A stretch of 64,000 bases of DNA from Chaetomium olivaceum (lineage: Eukaryota; Ascomycota; Sordariomycetes; Sordariales; Chaetomiaceae), in assembly GCA_039881045.1 (NCBI GenBank), contig JAYWVB010000015.1, forward strand, positions 186,001-250,000. The letters run 5' to 3'. Shown in pieces: positions 1-12,349 of the stretch. Each line of letters begins with the position of its first letter. Positions within the stretch are counted from its first letter, which is position 1. The notes below the pieces were generated by a model. It had not been told where the DNA came from. It searched no databases and saw nothing but the letters and a program-made list of their open reading frames with translations. The position numbers and the translations under genes were made by a program.

Positions 1-2229
1 TACGGGAGCTGAACCGAAGCCGAGAGGTGACTTTGGCCTGGAGCAGCGGGGCGACGGACAAAAGCGTCCAAAGGCTCGGCGAATAGGGCGTTACAGGATC
101 ACCTCAGCACCTGTCGAGGTGGAATGATGCGGAACCAGTTGTTGGCGAAGGAAAGTCATCGGCAAAGGGAAAATGGACAGAAAGGCCCAATCTCTGTGGA
201 GACGGTAAGGTAGTCAAGGCTGCACACACCACAGTTGACAGGCGAGTGCTGTGGGTGTCCAGAGGTGGCAGGGCGGGTGTGGGAGCGTGGGAGCGTGGGA
301 AACAGCCCGAGCGGGGTGTGTACAGGAGCCGCGGGTTCCAACCTTTGTGTGTGGGTGCAGGACTCGAGTCTGCGAGTGGAAATCTGGTACTGTGTTGTTA
401 CACTAGGTAGTTAATTGGCGTTGATCAGCAAGACGGGACGAGGCAACTTCCGAGGATATGTAGTCGAGTCGTGATGCACTGTTTTGCCGTTTGTTCGGAT
501 GTGTTCTGTTCCATCAAAATTTTCTCCGGAATGATGCCTTACGGGCCCTTGATGGCGGGCCTGCCTCTCCTACCTTGGATCACACGTTTTGATTCCCAGA
601 TTTCAGAATCGCAAAAGCGGTTTGCTCCTCCAAGACAATCCCGATGTGGTGGCGTCCTGATTCTTGGGTTGACCTGCACAAGCAGGGTGGGACCCTGGAG
701 CCTGACAGGGCCAAGATCCTAGACTGCATGCAGCGCTCTCATAATTCGCTGCACTGGATCTTGGGTGTCAACAGGGATAATGGGAGCCGAGACCGACACC
801 GAACAGATGGAGGTTGTTCTCGACTTCTTTCGACCCCAAGATGACGGGAAAGCTTGAAGTGGTTGTGGAAGTGCTGGGAAGTTATAAGAGAAGTGCGGGA
901 TTCAAGAAACCCCCGAACTGATAAAATCAAACAACTTCGCCTTTTCTGCTAACAGTCAACACCAACGTTAAACAACGCCGAGACTCGTCCGCTGTCTTTA
1001 GTGCACAGTACGTATTGCAGCAACTTGCACTATAATTTAGGGTGCCAAAGGATCTGCTTCTCTCATCGCCTTAACAACTTATCAACCTCTACTCTCCTCT
1101 GGGTAGTCTTGACAAATATGGATGTTTTGTATCACCTCATAACTCACCAGAGTCGCTGACTCAACACAGCACCGAATGATTAACCACAAAGTCTCCTTTG
1201 TTTCCCAGCTTCCCCAAACCAAATGGCCACCCATCTCGTCTCACCTGAACAATGAACAATAAACAATATTGGCCGGTCGTGCTACCAAACGAGGTTTCTT
1301 CCTTACCGTGGTAACAAACCTTCCACGCAACCTGAATGCTCACCTGACCAACAAACAACTCCCCCCTCCCTCTCACCACCCCCAAAACCCGTGCCGATAG
1401 CCGAGCAAGCCGGGGCGCTGAAGGAGGGCAGGATGGACTTGACGGCCAGAAAAGGCAACCCGTGCTGCAACCAAACCCAGCAAGGATCGACATGCCTCCA
1501 ACCCACAGGTTTTCAGCCTTTTTTCCTCTGATTTGCGAGTTGCCAGTTTGCGTTTCCCCAGCCGACAAGACCCCCGTCGAGCGGAAGGGACTTCGCTGGG
1601 GCGTTGCCGGTTTCCGGCACACCGACATGATCGGAGCGAGTCCTTCCTTTCACCGCAGGCCACGGGTTGTCTTTGTGTGGACCTCGACTGCGACGGGGCA
1701 TGGGTAGCCAGCCGTGTGCCATGCCATGCCAGCCCAGCCTTCTTCAAAATTTAATATCCGAAGACAGAGTTTGGTTACCTACCTAAGAATAGATACTTGC
1801 ACTCAAGGGTAGCATTGCTATCCGGACTGTCGAGACAGCGTTCGGAAGCGGACAACATGCCGCAACAAGAGTCTCAACTGCTCAGTTCAGTTCATGTTAC
1901 CAAGTAGCTAGTTGCACGCGCCAAGTACTGTATGTTTGTGTATGGTTGTACGTCGCCCGGTGATACCGAAGGTTCGTGGGTTGTCAACAAAACACTTTTC
2001 GTAGCCCTCTTCAAATGATTTCCCAAAACGGTTGTTGCATTACCCACAAACGCCGTGCTATGGTGACCCCCTCTCTCTCTCGTCTTGACGTATGATACAA
2101 AACCTACAGCAACCCAAAAAAGACTGGACATCACCACCTCAAAAAAACAAAACCCAATCTTGATGCCTAATTTTTCATGCTCATCCATCCACCTCTCCCT
2201 CTCCCCTCTTCCCCCTCAAACAACAAAAT
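1..2229. other. Intergenic, no gene recognised
   Basis: No open frame here gives a recognisable protein or a spliceable series of exons. The longest frames, on the minus strand at 1161-1747, overlap each other in different frames and have biased, low-information composition. The right part is the 3' flank of POM152. Short TACCTACCTA-type strings occur near 1775-1800, as in other spacers of this window. Confidence 0.6.
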
Positions 2230-5200
2230 CTAATACCCGAGAACCTTCTGCCCCTTAACCTTGTCCTTCCCAACCTCAGCCCCCTGCGTCGAAAACGCAC
2301 AGTATTTATCCTTGATCGCCACCACCTCATACGTGCCCTCCTGGCTGGCCCTGACTACCTTGCTGTGCTCGTGGCTGACGTCGTGGCGGGTCTCGAGCAC
2401 CTGGCTCTTCTGGCCCTTGCGGGCGTTGGTGCTGCGCGTGTAGGTGAACTCGAAGGGCGGGGTGCCCCAGAACTCGAAGAGGATCTCGACCTCGCCGCCC
2501 TCGTGGATGTCGACGCGCGCGTTGCGGCCCTGGCTGATGCGCACCGCCGGCATCGGGTGGATCGCCTTGGCGATGCGCACGGGCTGCCGGCACTCGCTGG
2601 CCTTGTCGGCGATGGTCGTGATGGCGAACTCGCCGGGGGACTCGGCGACGCGGCGGAAGTTGGTGGTGGGGGACCGCGCCTTGCGCTCCACCCCGTCGAA
2701 CGTGTACCACACCTCGAACGGCGGCGTGCCCGAGAGTGTGTACGAGATGCGCTCGCCCACGCAGTAATCCGTGCGCGTCTCGAGCGGGTAGATGGTGGGC
2801 GCCTCGAACATCTGGACCTGCACCGCGGGCCCGCCGAGCTCCGCCATCGAGTGGCAACCGCTGCCGTCTTTGACGTCACGGATGCGGATTTGCTGCGTGC
2901 CGAGGCGGAGCTGGTGACGCGGGATGCGGATCTCGTATGTGTGAGAGTTGATGGCCGGCGTGCGGTAGATCTCGGGCACTGCGGCGCTCTGGTGCTTGAC
3001 TTCGATCTCCAGCGCGAAAGGTGGGACGCCTGTCAGCGCGACCGGGATGCCGTCTTCGTTATCCTGTTCTGACTTGCAGTATTTGAACGTCTGCCCGGGC
3101 TTGACGAAGGCTGCCGACGGCTTTCGGTTCACTTTCTGTTTGACCACCAGCGGTTTGAAGTGGCGGTCGCTGCTGTACAAGTGGTCTTCCAGAGCGGTGA
3201 ATCTATATTTGTACGTGCCTGCCTTGGACGTATCCGCCTGGATAGTTTCCTTCCCAAGGGTGGAGTCGAATTTCCGCTTGCTCAGTGCGCTGGACCCTTG
3301 GAGAGGTTGATGGCGGACCTCGTATTCCACGGTGTATGGGGGTGTTCCTAAGCACGTTAGATCCATGTGTTACTTCGAGCTTCGGAGATGTAGAATGGCT
3401 TACCTTGCAGAGCGACTTCGAAGCCCGACACATCGCCCTCGCAGACATCTTCTACCACGAAGCCGCTGTCTGCCTGGCTTACACCGTGTGACAGCGATAC
3501 ATCCATTTTGGGTCGAGGGTGCCAGTCGAGCTCAAACTTGGATGCCTTCGCGTCAACGACACCGTGGCACTGGTTGTCCCAAACATCCGTGATGGTGTAA
3601 ACGCCACGAGCATCGACGCTGAGAAACCCGTTGTCGCTCCTGACCGTCCGCTCCAAGACCTTCGGGTTGTCTGCCGGCCCGTCGTCGACGTTGGTGTAGA
3701 AGATTCTCCACGGTCCTTCCCCAGTAAGGCGGACCGGCAGCTTCGCCATTGCACCCTCGACAGCCAGCATCTTTCGCTTACCCTCGACTTGGCCAAACGC
3801 AGCGCGCGGGCTCTGGCGCCTGACAGAAATCTTGAGTTCCTCCTGCAAGAAGTTCCTGCAACCCCTTTTATCCTGAACACTCGTCAAGCCCAAGGTGTAC
3901 TCGCCGCCCTGGGTCAGCGGTTTCGTCTTGATCTGATACGAATTCTCTTGAATATCAGTGGCTTTGTGCTGCTTCCTTTTGCCGTCGTGGATGATCTCCC
4001 ATTCAAGCGTGAATGGGGCATCACCGAGGAGCAGGATTTCGGTCGTGACCTCGTCGCCCAAGCATGCGCTCACCTTGCCCGACCTGTGCTGGATAAGGGC
4101 TGATGCTGCTGGCTTGACGTCCTGTTCCAAAACATACTCAGACCCGGTGAGTCTCCGGCCCCTATTGTAAATGTCATCGCCGATATGAGTGAAGATGTAC
4201 TTGTGATGTCCGGCAACGCGGGGGATGAGATCCATCTGGTATCGCAGGCCAGGAATGTTGATCCTCTCCGACCGACGGTCGCCGTTAGAGATAACGTCGT
4301 ATCGGACAACAAAGGGCGGTGTTCCAATCAAGTCCATGTCCACGCGCAGGCCGATCGAGTTACCGGCACACGTATCGGGGATCTCCTCGGTGCGCACGGT
4401 GACCTTGGGCTCGAGAGGGTTAAGTAACAAGCAAGAAGAGGGCTCTTGAACCTCGCCCTCACACGAGCTGGCAGACACGGACTTGAGAGTGTACAGACCG
4501 GGGCGGAGATGAACGGCCTATCACGGGCATTCTTCGCGTTGTACGTGCCCGTAGTGACCACATCGCCATGATCGCCGCTTTCGGTGAGGGTATCAATGGG
4601 CGAGAAAGTCCAGGCTAGCGTGTGCGCTGTGATGTCGGGGGTCTGACCGGCGATCTTGAAACGGACGGGCAGCTCCTTGGATTCGCCCTTGGCGACTTTG
4701 AGCGGTCTCCTTAAGTCGCAGCCCTCGAGCCGCACATGAGGGCGCTCCTTGACAACGAAGTTTTGCACGAGATGCTTGGGCTTGGGCTTCGCGTCCGGGT
4801 CGTCGACTGAGGACTCGTACTTGACAAGGTTCCCGAATCCGTCCTGGACCTCGTCTACCGAGTATTGCCACTCTCCGCTGGCGTGCATGGATTCGTTCAG
4901 GCTGACAGGCACCCGCTGTGGCCGAGCCCAAGAGATATCCTCGTCATCCAGACCGATTATACTTGTCGAACGCAGGGTACCAAGAGGCGACGTAAAACCC
5001 TCTGGCTGCAGACTCTGGAAGTGGAAGCTGTGGTCTTTCCCGTTGATCATGCGGCTGTACTTGATCTTCAGCGGCGGCGTTCCCTCAACCTGAAGGGAGA
5101 GATCCGAAAGATCGCCCACGCAGCGTCCTTGCGCGACCGAACCGACCCGAGCCTTTGGGCAAGGCACGACAAACGTTTGAGGGGTTTTCCGCTGAACCTC

Positions 5201-6190
5201 GAGCTTGTACTCATCCAGGACTCGTCCCAGCTGATAAACGCCAGGCTTCTTCACCAGGTAATCGAATTGAACCACGCTCTGGACCCCCTCCTGACTTTCC
5301 TGCTTCGCTTTGCGTTCGATGTCCCGGATTTGGACCCTCGACAACTTAATGGTCTCCTGCTGGCTCGTTTCAAGATCGGTGCGGATAAGCTCGACTTCGA
5401 CCGGAATGGTGGCGTTGAAGAATATGGGCAATGGCACCATCTTACGGTCACCACCCAAGCAGAAGGGGTGAAGTTCGGGGTTAAGCACAGCAGAACTAAC
5501 ACGGTCAGCATCTGGCAAAGAGTTTCAAGAGCTTTCTACTTACCCTTCCGGAAGAATATTGATGACTTGGCGGCCCATGATCAGCGAGGAGTTGTGTAGA
5601 ATGTTGGACACCTTCACATTGTGCTCCGAGATGGCGAGCTCGCGGTCATAGAAGACCTTGACGAAGCCGAGAATCCATACCTGCCAGGGGAACTGCACAA
5701 CCGTTAGCACTTCGCGCTTCACAGCGTCGGAGACCTATTGGAAACCTCATACTCCGATATTAAACATGAGCAGCCAGTCGAAGAGGGCATGGAAAAAGAA
5801 TGCCACAACCACAAACGACTGTGACAGCTCAAGCCATGGTATCCTCAGCTCCGGTAACCCAAAAAGAAAGGCGCAATCTATTGCGATCCATTTCAAAAAG
5901 AGCCAGAATGACTCTGTGTCCTCCTCAACCAACTGTGCCCAGTCGTAGAACTTCCAGGCAAAAAGGGCGGCATAGAAGCCAAAGGCGTAGAGACGCTGTG
6001 TCGGGGCATCGAGTATGTGTAACGGGATTACGGGCGCAGAATTCGCGGCTGCTGGCGTCCCTCGTTGAGGAGCGACTGGTAGAGGGCTCGTACGATTCGT
6101 CGAGGAAACCGGTGCCCTCGCCGCAGGACCTCTTTTTGAGGTTGCCTGGGGCGTCTGTGGAAAGGCGCCGATGGGGGATTCGCGGCTCAT
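2230..6190 (-). CDS. POM152: Nucleoporin POM152, nuclear pore membrane ring protein
   Basis: POM152 anchors the nuclear pore in the pore membrane; its lumenal Ig-like repeats form the membrane ring. Four exons are read: 6190-5753, 5692-5544, 5495-3404 and 3347-2230, giving about 1264 residues, the usual family length. The N-terminus (to about residue 95) is Ser/Pro/Thr-rich and soluble. Hydrophobic segments follow at about 95-165, and the conserved block with FYDREL and NILHNSSLIMGRQ begins exon 2-3. The rest is a series of Ig-like repeats marked by recurring G-[TV]-PPF/Y-x-[VL]-x-[VY] strings. One frame break lies at 4519-4520: an extra TA turns an expected Arg-Glu-Ala into a shifted frame with TAG. 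Without those two bases the exons total a multiple of three. Family identification is sure; the break may be a sequence error. Confidence 0.93.
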
Positions 6191-7749
6191 GGCATGCCGA
6201 GTTGGGGGGGTCCTCGATTGTGTCTCTGAAATAATGTTGAGAGTCTGCCGAGCAATAAAGAAGAATATGCTACTCGTTCGTTTGTTCCTTCGTCGAGATC
6301 CTGTGGTTCTGCCCTGGGTTCGATCGGACTCGTCAAGAACACAGAAGAAGCTGGCGACAACAAGGCACAAGCGCCAGGCCAGGCACTAGATGAATTAGTA
6401 GCTAAATGGGTATTATTAATTCGTCGGTGTCCGTTGTTGGTGTCGTGGTGTAGCTCTCGCTTCCACTTGTCGCATTCTGCTGGAGTTGCCAGCCAAAATT
6501 TACCCTCGACTTGTTATCGCTGCACGTCGAGACGCGCTCCAGCCCGTGCCACGCTGTGGTTTGTTGCAGCAACGAAAGCAGGGGCCTGTTCCCGATGAAC
6601 AGTGCTGGCTGTGATTGGCCGATTAGCTTTCACAGCTCCCAGAGAGCCCCACTCTTTCAGTCGAAGCTGCCATGGCTGCCAAAACCCACTCTCCCGTCCC
6701 TGGGCAAAGTACACAGACACCACAGAGCTATCTTGATACGATATTTCTCTGTCAAATCAAACTTATCTCAAATTTGAATAAAACAAATTCGAACAAAGTT
6801 TCTGACTCTTTTTTCTTCCACCTTCAAGGTATAATTTATTTATCTTGTTGGACAGTTTGTAAACAGCTTACTCGGAGGTGCGCGTTCATGAACGGGACTT
6901 GCAGGTGGGCCCACTGGAAGTCTGTTTTTGGTGTCTCACCTCAGTTATTTTGGCCTGTCGCTGGGTACTGCTGTGGACCAACGACATCGTTTCTGTCATG
7001 GAAGCTCCCGTCTCATCCCTAAATTGCTACTTGTGCCCATACTGGGACTCTCGTCGCGCCTACGGAGTGTGTCTCTCTAGCAAGGGAAAGTACGGGCGTA
7101 ATTCGGAACAGTCGTCGGCCCCCCAAGGCAAGAGCTGGTTGGGCAACAATAATTAGTGAATGGTGAGATGGGTAAAGCAGCATTGTGGAGAAGCCTCAAT
7201 CTGGAACCTTGGCAAGACACGTTCGAATGCACAAGTGTGATCGAGAAAGAGAATGTAAAGCTAGTGTGATACGATCCAACGCGAAGAATCGAGTGATCTC
7301 ACGGTCAAAGTCAAAGAGCAATGGTTTAATTGATCTTTTTTTGTGTTATTGTTGAGATGTCAAGAGTTGTATGGCTGAAGAATCTTGAATTGGAATCAGC
7401 TATTGTATCGAAGCACATTACCCCGCTGATTCAAGATATACTACAATAAGGTAGCTAAATAAGCTAGGTAGCTTTTAAGTCAACGTCGATTTACGCAAGT
7501 GCTACGATGGTGTCATACATGGAAAGTGGTTACTGAGCACAGCCTTTTTACTGCCTTCGTGCTTGCCGCCCATCACTCTTCTACTGCTCATTCCTATTCT
7601 GCCTCGCGCCTTCTAAAATTCCATCCCCTCCGAATCTTCATTACAAAACATCACCTCCCTTCTCAATCGACTTCGCTTCTTATCGACCTCGCTTCTCATC
7701 GACCTCATGTCGCCTTCTCATCAGCGCGAAGTACGATTATTATTTCACT
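6191..7749. other. Divergent promoter region between POM152 and the 7750 ORF
   Basis: No gene seen. It must hold the POM152 promoter (left side) and the promoter of the plus-strand transcript starting before 7750. AT-rich stretches lie at about 6740-6860 and 7310-7460. From 7560 to 7745 the plus strand is strongly pyrimidine-rich (CTTC/CCTC/TCGACCTC repeats), typical of fungal core promoters and 5' leaders. Confidence 0.5.
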
Positions 7750-8142
7750 ATGGCACAGCCTAGCTTTAATACCATTACATTAGCACTAACCGATCTTCAG
7801 ACCCAAATTCCTTTGATCGCTAACATTGCCCCGATCCAAGTGGGACAGCAGCTCGCAGCGATCACTCAGCAGTTAACGATACTCAACGCTACCTTGAATC
7901 GACTCGACCGCCAATTAAGAAACACCGAGATCCGCCGTGGAAATAACCCATCGGTGATTCAGCCGTTGCTAGACCTACTCACTGGGGCTATCATCCCGAA
8001 CTGCCCCAGGACAAGAGCAGAAATTCTCCGCCTCTCACCAGCGAGAGCGGATCAAATTATTCTCGCGCTTCAGATCCCGTTAAACCAGGGTGCGACCCTG
8101 ACAAGGAAACGCGAGGCCATTCAGATTGCGCTCCTCCCTTAA
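7750..8142 (+). CDS. Small 130-residue protein of unknown function
   Basis: An ATG-started, intronless frame of 130 codons. I do not recognise the family. The first half (about 10-60) has heptad-like Leu/Ile spacing rich in Gln and Asn and is likely a helical or coiled-coil segment. The second half looks like short amphipathic helices (LLDLLTGAI, ILRLSPARADQIILAL). There is no signal peptide or membrane segment. The stop lies only 78 bp before the ATG of the UCH37-type gene, and the pyrimidine-rich promoter-like tract lies upstream of this ORF rather than between the two. So either it has its own gene with the UCH37 promoter inside it, or both frames sit on one transcript. Codon use is more AT-rich than in the neighbour. 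Confidence 0.5.
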   Translation: MAQPSFNTITLALTDLQTQIPLIANIAPIQVGQQLAAITQQLTILNATLNRLDRQLRNTEIRRGNNPSVIQPLLDLLTGAIIPNCPRTRAEILRLSPARADQIILALQIPLNQGATLTRKREAIQIALLP

Positions 8143-8220
8143 CCTCCTCAGACCCAAACCAGAGCGTATCCTCTGCGCTGGGATCTTCTTGCGCGGCGCT
8201 TCCTTTACCAGGCTTCTGGA

Positions 8221-10073
8221 ATGTCGCAAACCCAGATTGAAAATGCCCCCAACGGGGTGGCGGCTCCCGAGAGAAACGGCGGCACGGGTTCCCCCCTTCC
8301 CCTTCGGCGTTCCGGCCGCGCGCGGAAGAGGTCATCCAACCATTCTGAGGATGCCGACTACAACAAGGAGCCATTGACTACTTCGCCTCCCTCGAACGAA
8401 ACTCGGCGGAATCCCAAGCGACGGGCAGCCCCGCAGGCGTTCGACGTGCCCGACAACCTCCTCGAGGCATCTCTAGGGCCTTGGAAGGAGAATGAGCAGG
8501 CTGAGTGGGCTAGCTGGATTGAATTGGAATCTGATCCGGTCCGTCTTGTTTTCTTTGCTCTTTTTAATATGGCATGCCCTGACAATTTATAGGCTTTCTT
8601 CACGGCTATCTTGGGTCGCATTGGCGTCAAGGGAGCGAAAATAGAGGAGGTGCTCTCGGTCGATGAAGACACCTTGGCCACTCTGCCGTCAGTCGCGCCT
8701 CTGGGCATAAAGCAATACGAAGGGCATTTTGGCTGACTTTCCCCAGTTCTCCGGTCCACGGCTTAGTATTCCTATACGAGTATGTCGCAGAAGAAAGCGC
8801 CGAGCCCACGGAGACAAGCCGTGATGTGTGGTTCGCGAATCAGGTAAATCACTCTGGTTTCCACCGCGATATCGCAAGTTGCTGACAGTTAGCATAGACT
8901 ACACATAACGCATGCGCCACTATCGCCTTGCTAAACATCATCATGAATGCCGAAGGCTTAAGCCTTGGTGAGGGGCTTCGCGAGTTAAAAGAAGAATCCA
9001 AGGACCTGTCTCCGCCACTGCGAGGAAACATGATCAACAACAGTGCTTGGATACGGATGGCGCATAACTCCTTTGTTCGGTTAGTTAACAGCACCACTGC
9101 TCATAAGATGCCCTCGGCTGACATTTCGCAGACGGTTAGACCTCCTCGACGCTGCCCTCAGTCTCCAAAACGACGTGGACGCCGAGAAGAAGAAGCGGGC
9201 CAGATTGGCCGCCGCGCGACAGAAGAAAAGGAATCAGCAACGGGCGAAGGCCAGAACTGACAAGTCTAATGATGGTTCCGCCTATCATTTCATCGCGTTC
9301 GTCCCGGTCGGGCAGCAGGTATGGCAGCTGGACGGTCTTACCTCCACGCCCGTCTGCATCGGTAAGTAGCCAAGCACTCACCAGCTTCCCATCACCACGC
9401 ATCTAATATGGTACTACTTGTAGGCGAATACGAAAAGGATCAGCACTGGACCTCGGTTATGCGCCCCGTCTTGGAGAAACGAATGATGCGATACGAGACC
9501 GAGCGGCTTTCCTTCAGCCTCCTCGCGCTCTGCGGTGACAATCTTGCTTATGTTCGACAAAGGCTGGCCGCCAACATCCGCAGCCTGGCAGAACTCGAGG
9601 CACAGTTCCGAGACAACCAGTACGACCCTGGTTGGGAATCCAAAGCCACGCAGGATATTATCCGCAACTCCACGGACGGACGGCTCTCATCCTACCAACT
9701 AGACGAGGGGGATATCCAAGCCGTCCCCGAGAGCGAGATCAGAAAGGCGCCCCCCAAACCGCAGGAATTCTCCCACCCTGCCCCGTCCTCTTCGCCCGCT
9801 TCTACCTCCGGTCTCTCCCCCCCTTCGCCCGCTTCCTCGGTCAGCAACGAAGGAGACCGGGATATGATCGAGGCAACCCTAAAACTCTGGACAGAACTCG
9901 GCGCCGAACAGAAGCGCATCCTGGCGGAATACGACAACGAGGTTAAGCTGGCCGGCCAGGAAGCGACCGCCATACTTGGTCGTACCAAGGACTACACAGC
10001 GGCCGTGCACGAGTGGGTTGGGAAGCTGGCTAACCACGGAGTGTTGAAACGGCTACATAGGGAAGTGCAGTAG
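8221..10073 (+). CDS. Ubiquitin C-terminal hydrolase, UCH37/UCHL5 (peptidase C12) family
   Basis: A cysteine deubiquitinase of family C12. Six exons fit without frame conflict: 8221-8538, 8593-8687, 8747-8843, 8898-9079, 9132-9361 and 9424-10073, giving 523 residues. Residues 1-95 are a basic, disordered extension with Arg/Lys clusters (RRSGRARKR, RRNPKRR) suggesting nuclear import. The catalytic domain starts near WIELESDP (about 97) and includes PVHGLVFLYEY. The oxyanion Gln and catalytic Cys176 lie in Q-TTHNACAT, His283 in YHFIAFVPV and Asp298 in LDGL. The 15-residue His-Asp spacing equals that of UCH37. The Cys-His interval is long because the crossover loop carries a Lys/Arg/Ala-rich insertion. 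A Ser/Pro linker precedes the C-terminal helical ULD-like tail. Proteasome-bound (RPN13 partner) or chromatin-linked (BAP1-like) roles are both possible; UCH37-like is favoured. Confidence 0.88.
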
Positions 10074-10868
10074 AATGGGGGTTATGCGTCTGCGAGAACA
10101 GAGACGTAGATGGGATTCGGAGTGGTTGTTAAGGGCTAAATTCCGGTCCGATGCCTTGATGGCCGTTGAGGGTCGTTCAAGGTCTATGATAAGGCGTTTA
10201 CGGCATGGGAGTATTGAGGGGATTGGCTTTCTCTGGTCTGGTCTGGGAGAAGCCATGGGTGATTAGAACAGGTCACGGCCCAGTCGTCTATGAAGGGCGC
10301 TGTTGGCAACGTGGCCGTGTGTTTTTTCAGCGTATCCTACATAATAATCCATCCGGCCAACGACGATAGCTGGTGTGATAAGATTGATTTTTACACACAA
10401 CACAGAAGTTCTGCCCAGTCGAATTGCAGCTAACTGGCGAGCTGGCGAGTTGGCGTTGTCGTGTAAATGTTTCGTGTTCCGTACAATCATCAAGTTTCTC
10501 ATGACGTAATTACCAAACGAAACACAAACCAGGCGGTCAGGCGGTCTGGACCTTGCTTGGCGGCAAAATGACGGCATTAACAGCACCCCTGCTGCTGGTA
10601 AGCTTTCCGCGCTAGCGGGGGGTCTCCAAAACCAACCAACAGCAGCAGGTTCGGCGACACAAGACATCTCCGGCGTCACCAGTTCTGCACGCCTTAAGGT
10701 TGGGATTGCGGCCCTGACCCCGAACAGAGTTTTACCCGACGCAACAAATTATCTACGGTCACCGTCGATTTTACCTTTCTTTCCCTGACGTCTCGGAAAC
10801 AAACTCGAAATCGAACTTATCAGGAACACAAACCAACTAGCGGTCGACATACCGCCGCCGCCGACGAC
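10074..10868. other. Spacer between UCH gene and phosphatidylserine synthase gene
   Basis: No coding signal. It contains the 3' flank of the UCH gene and the promoter of the downstream gene. The stretch just before 10869 is CT-rich, then CCGCCGCCG. Confidence 0.5.
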
Positions 10869-11882
10869 ATGTCTAAGAGAACCAGCGCGTCCGCCGCGAA
10901 TGGCGCTGCTTCGAAAGAGGGAAGCCGGGTTGATCTGCCGAGTATGTTCATCCGTCAATATGCTTGACACTCTGCCTGGCGCATCCGTCGGCAGAGTGTG
11001 GGAGAGGGGACAAACAACCTGGTAGCTAACGCACACCGCAGAATCGGACAAGCAGAAGATCCTACTCGAGACCGACGCCGGGCACTTCTCGCTCATCCGC
11101 GCGCTGCATATGGCCGATTTCATTACCGAGATGAATGGTGAGCGACCTGCCCCCAGCCCTTCGCAGACATATTAGAAGACAGACACATCGGAAGCAGCAT
11201 AAAAAACGGACGGCAGCTGACCAAGATACCCCTGCACAGGCCTCTGCGGTATCCTCTCCGTCTTCTCCTCTATGCGCTACTGCGTCGGCGACTCGGCGCA
11301 ACACAGCAACCTCTGGGCCGCCCTCTCGCTCCTTCCCTTCGGCCTCTTCTTCGACTTCCTCGACGGCAAGGTCGCGCGCTGGAGGAAAAAGAGCAGCATG
11401 ATGGGACAGGAACTCGATTCCCTCGCCGACCTGGTACATACATACATCCCCTTTCCCCCACGTCCCTCTATAACACCACAGGCCCCCTTACTAACCAACA
11501 CTTCACAAAACAGATCTCCTTCGGCGTCGCCCCCGCGGCCGTCGCCTTCGCGATCGGCATCCGCACGCCGCTCGACCACCTCTGCCTCGGCTTCTTCGTG
11601 CTGTGCGGCCTGACGCGCCTGGCGCGCTTCAACGTGACCGCCGCGGCCATCCCCAAGGACGCGACGGGCAAGGCGCGCTACTTCGAGGGCACCCCCATCC
11701 CGACCACGCTCGGGCTCGACGCCCTCATGGCCTGGTGGGTGTCCAACGGCTGGATCCACGAGGAGCTGCCCGGCGGCCTGTGGTTTGCCGGGTCCGCGTT
11801 CGAGGTGCACCCCGTCGTGCTGCTGTTTATGGTGCACGGGTGTTTGATGACCAGCAGGACGATTCATATCCCGAAGCCGTAG
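10869..11882 (+). CDS. CHO1: CDP-diacylglycerol-serine O-phosphatidyltransferase (phosphatidylserine synthase)
   Basis: Transfers phosphatidyl from CDP-diacylglycerol to serine, the first step of de novo PE and PC synthesis, in the ER membrane. Four exons, 10869-10941, 11042-11137, 11240-11433 and 11514-11882, join in frame to 243 residues, a normal length. The CDP-alcohol phosphotransferase signature D-G-x2-A-R-x8-G-x3-D-x3-D is complete: Asp98, Gly99, Ala102, Arg103, Gly112, Asp116, Asp120. Hydrophobic helices flank it (WAALSLLPFGLFFDFL before, GVAPAAVAFAIGI after), and the C-terminal VHPVVLLFMVHGCLM is another. The ALHMADFITEMNG start of the first helix fits fungal CHO1. The predicted activity rests on the motif and family only. 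Confidence 0.92.
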
Positions 11883-12349
11883 GTGTGAAGGAGTGAGGGG
11901 GTGGGGTGATATACACACATATAGTTCTGTATGTACAGTCTTGGGATTTGGGTTGTTGATGTTGGTTTTTGGGAATTGAGGGTGGGTGGTGATTGGCGGA
12001 GCGGGGAGACGGGTTTAGAACGAGCGAGCATACATATGTATATCTTATACTCTTATAGCGAAAATGCAGTGGATTGGATGGGATATGCCGGCTGCTCATG
12101 GCTGAGTGGTTTGTGTAAGCACGGCGTTTGTTCCGTATTTCGTCAAGTTACAGTAACGTACGTGGTGTGCAGTTGGACTTCACTTCACCATCCAGGCATG
12201 ATATAGGGACTGTTTCTCTCTGGAAGCGCATTAAGTGAAGGGACAGGGACAAGTTAGCAAGCCATTTTCTACAGTTTTTAGGCGGGTTACGGGCGACGCA
12301 AAAGCGCCATTTCACAGCATTTCCCGCGTTACCCTGCTCTACATTACAC
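11883..12349. other. Convergent 3' spacer
   Basis: 467 bp between the ends of two convergent genes. No coding or RNA feature is seen; GT-rich and AT-rich tracts at 11890-12060 are compatible with 3' UTR and polyadenylation signals. Confidence 0.5.

Noticed and set aside
1161..1747. Overlapping minus-strand frames of up to 155 codons
   Set aside because: Three frames overlap with similar length, composition is Arg/Ser/Gly-rich and no family or splice pattern is visible.
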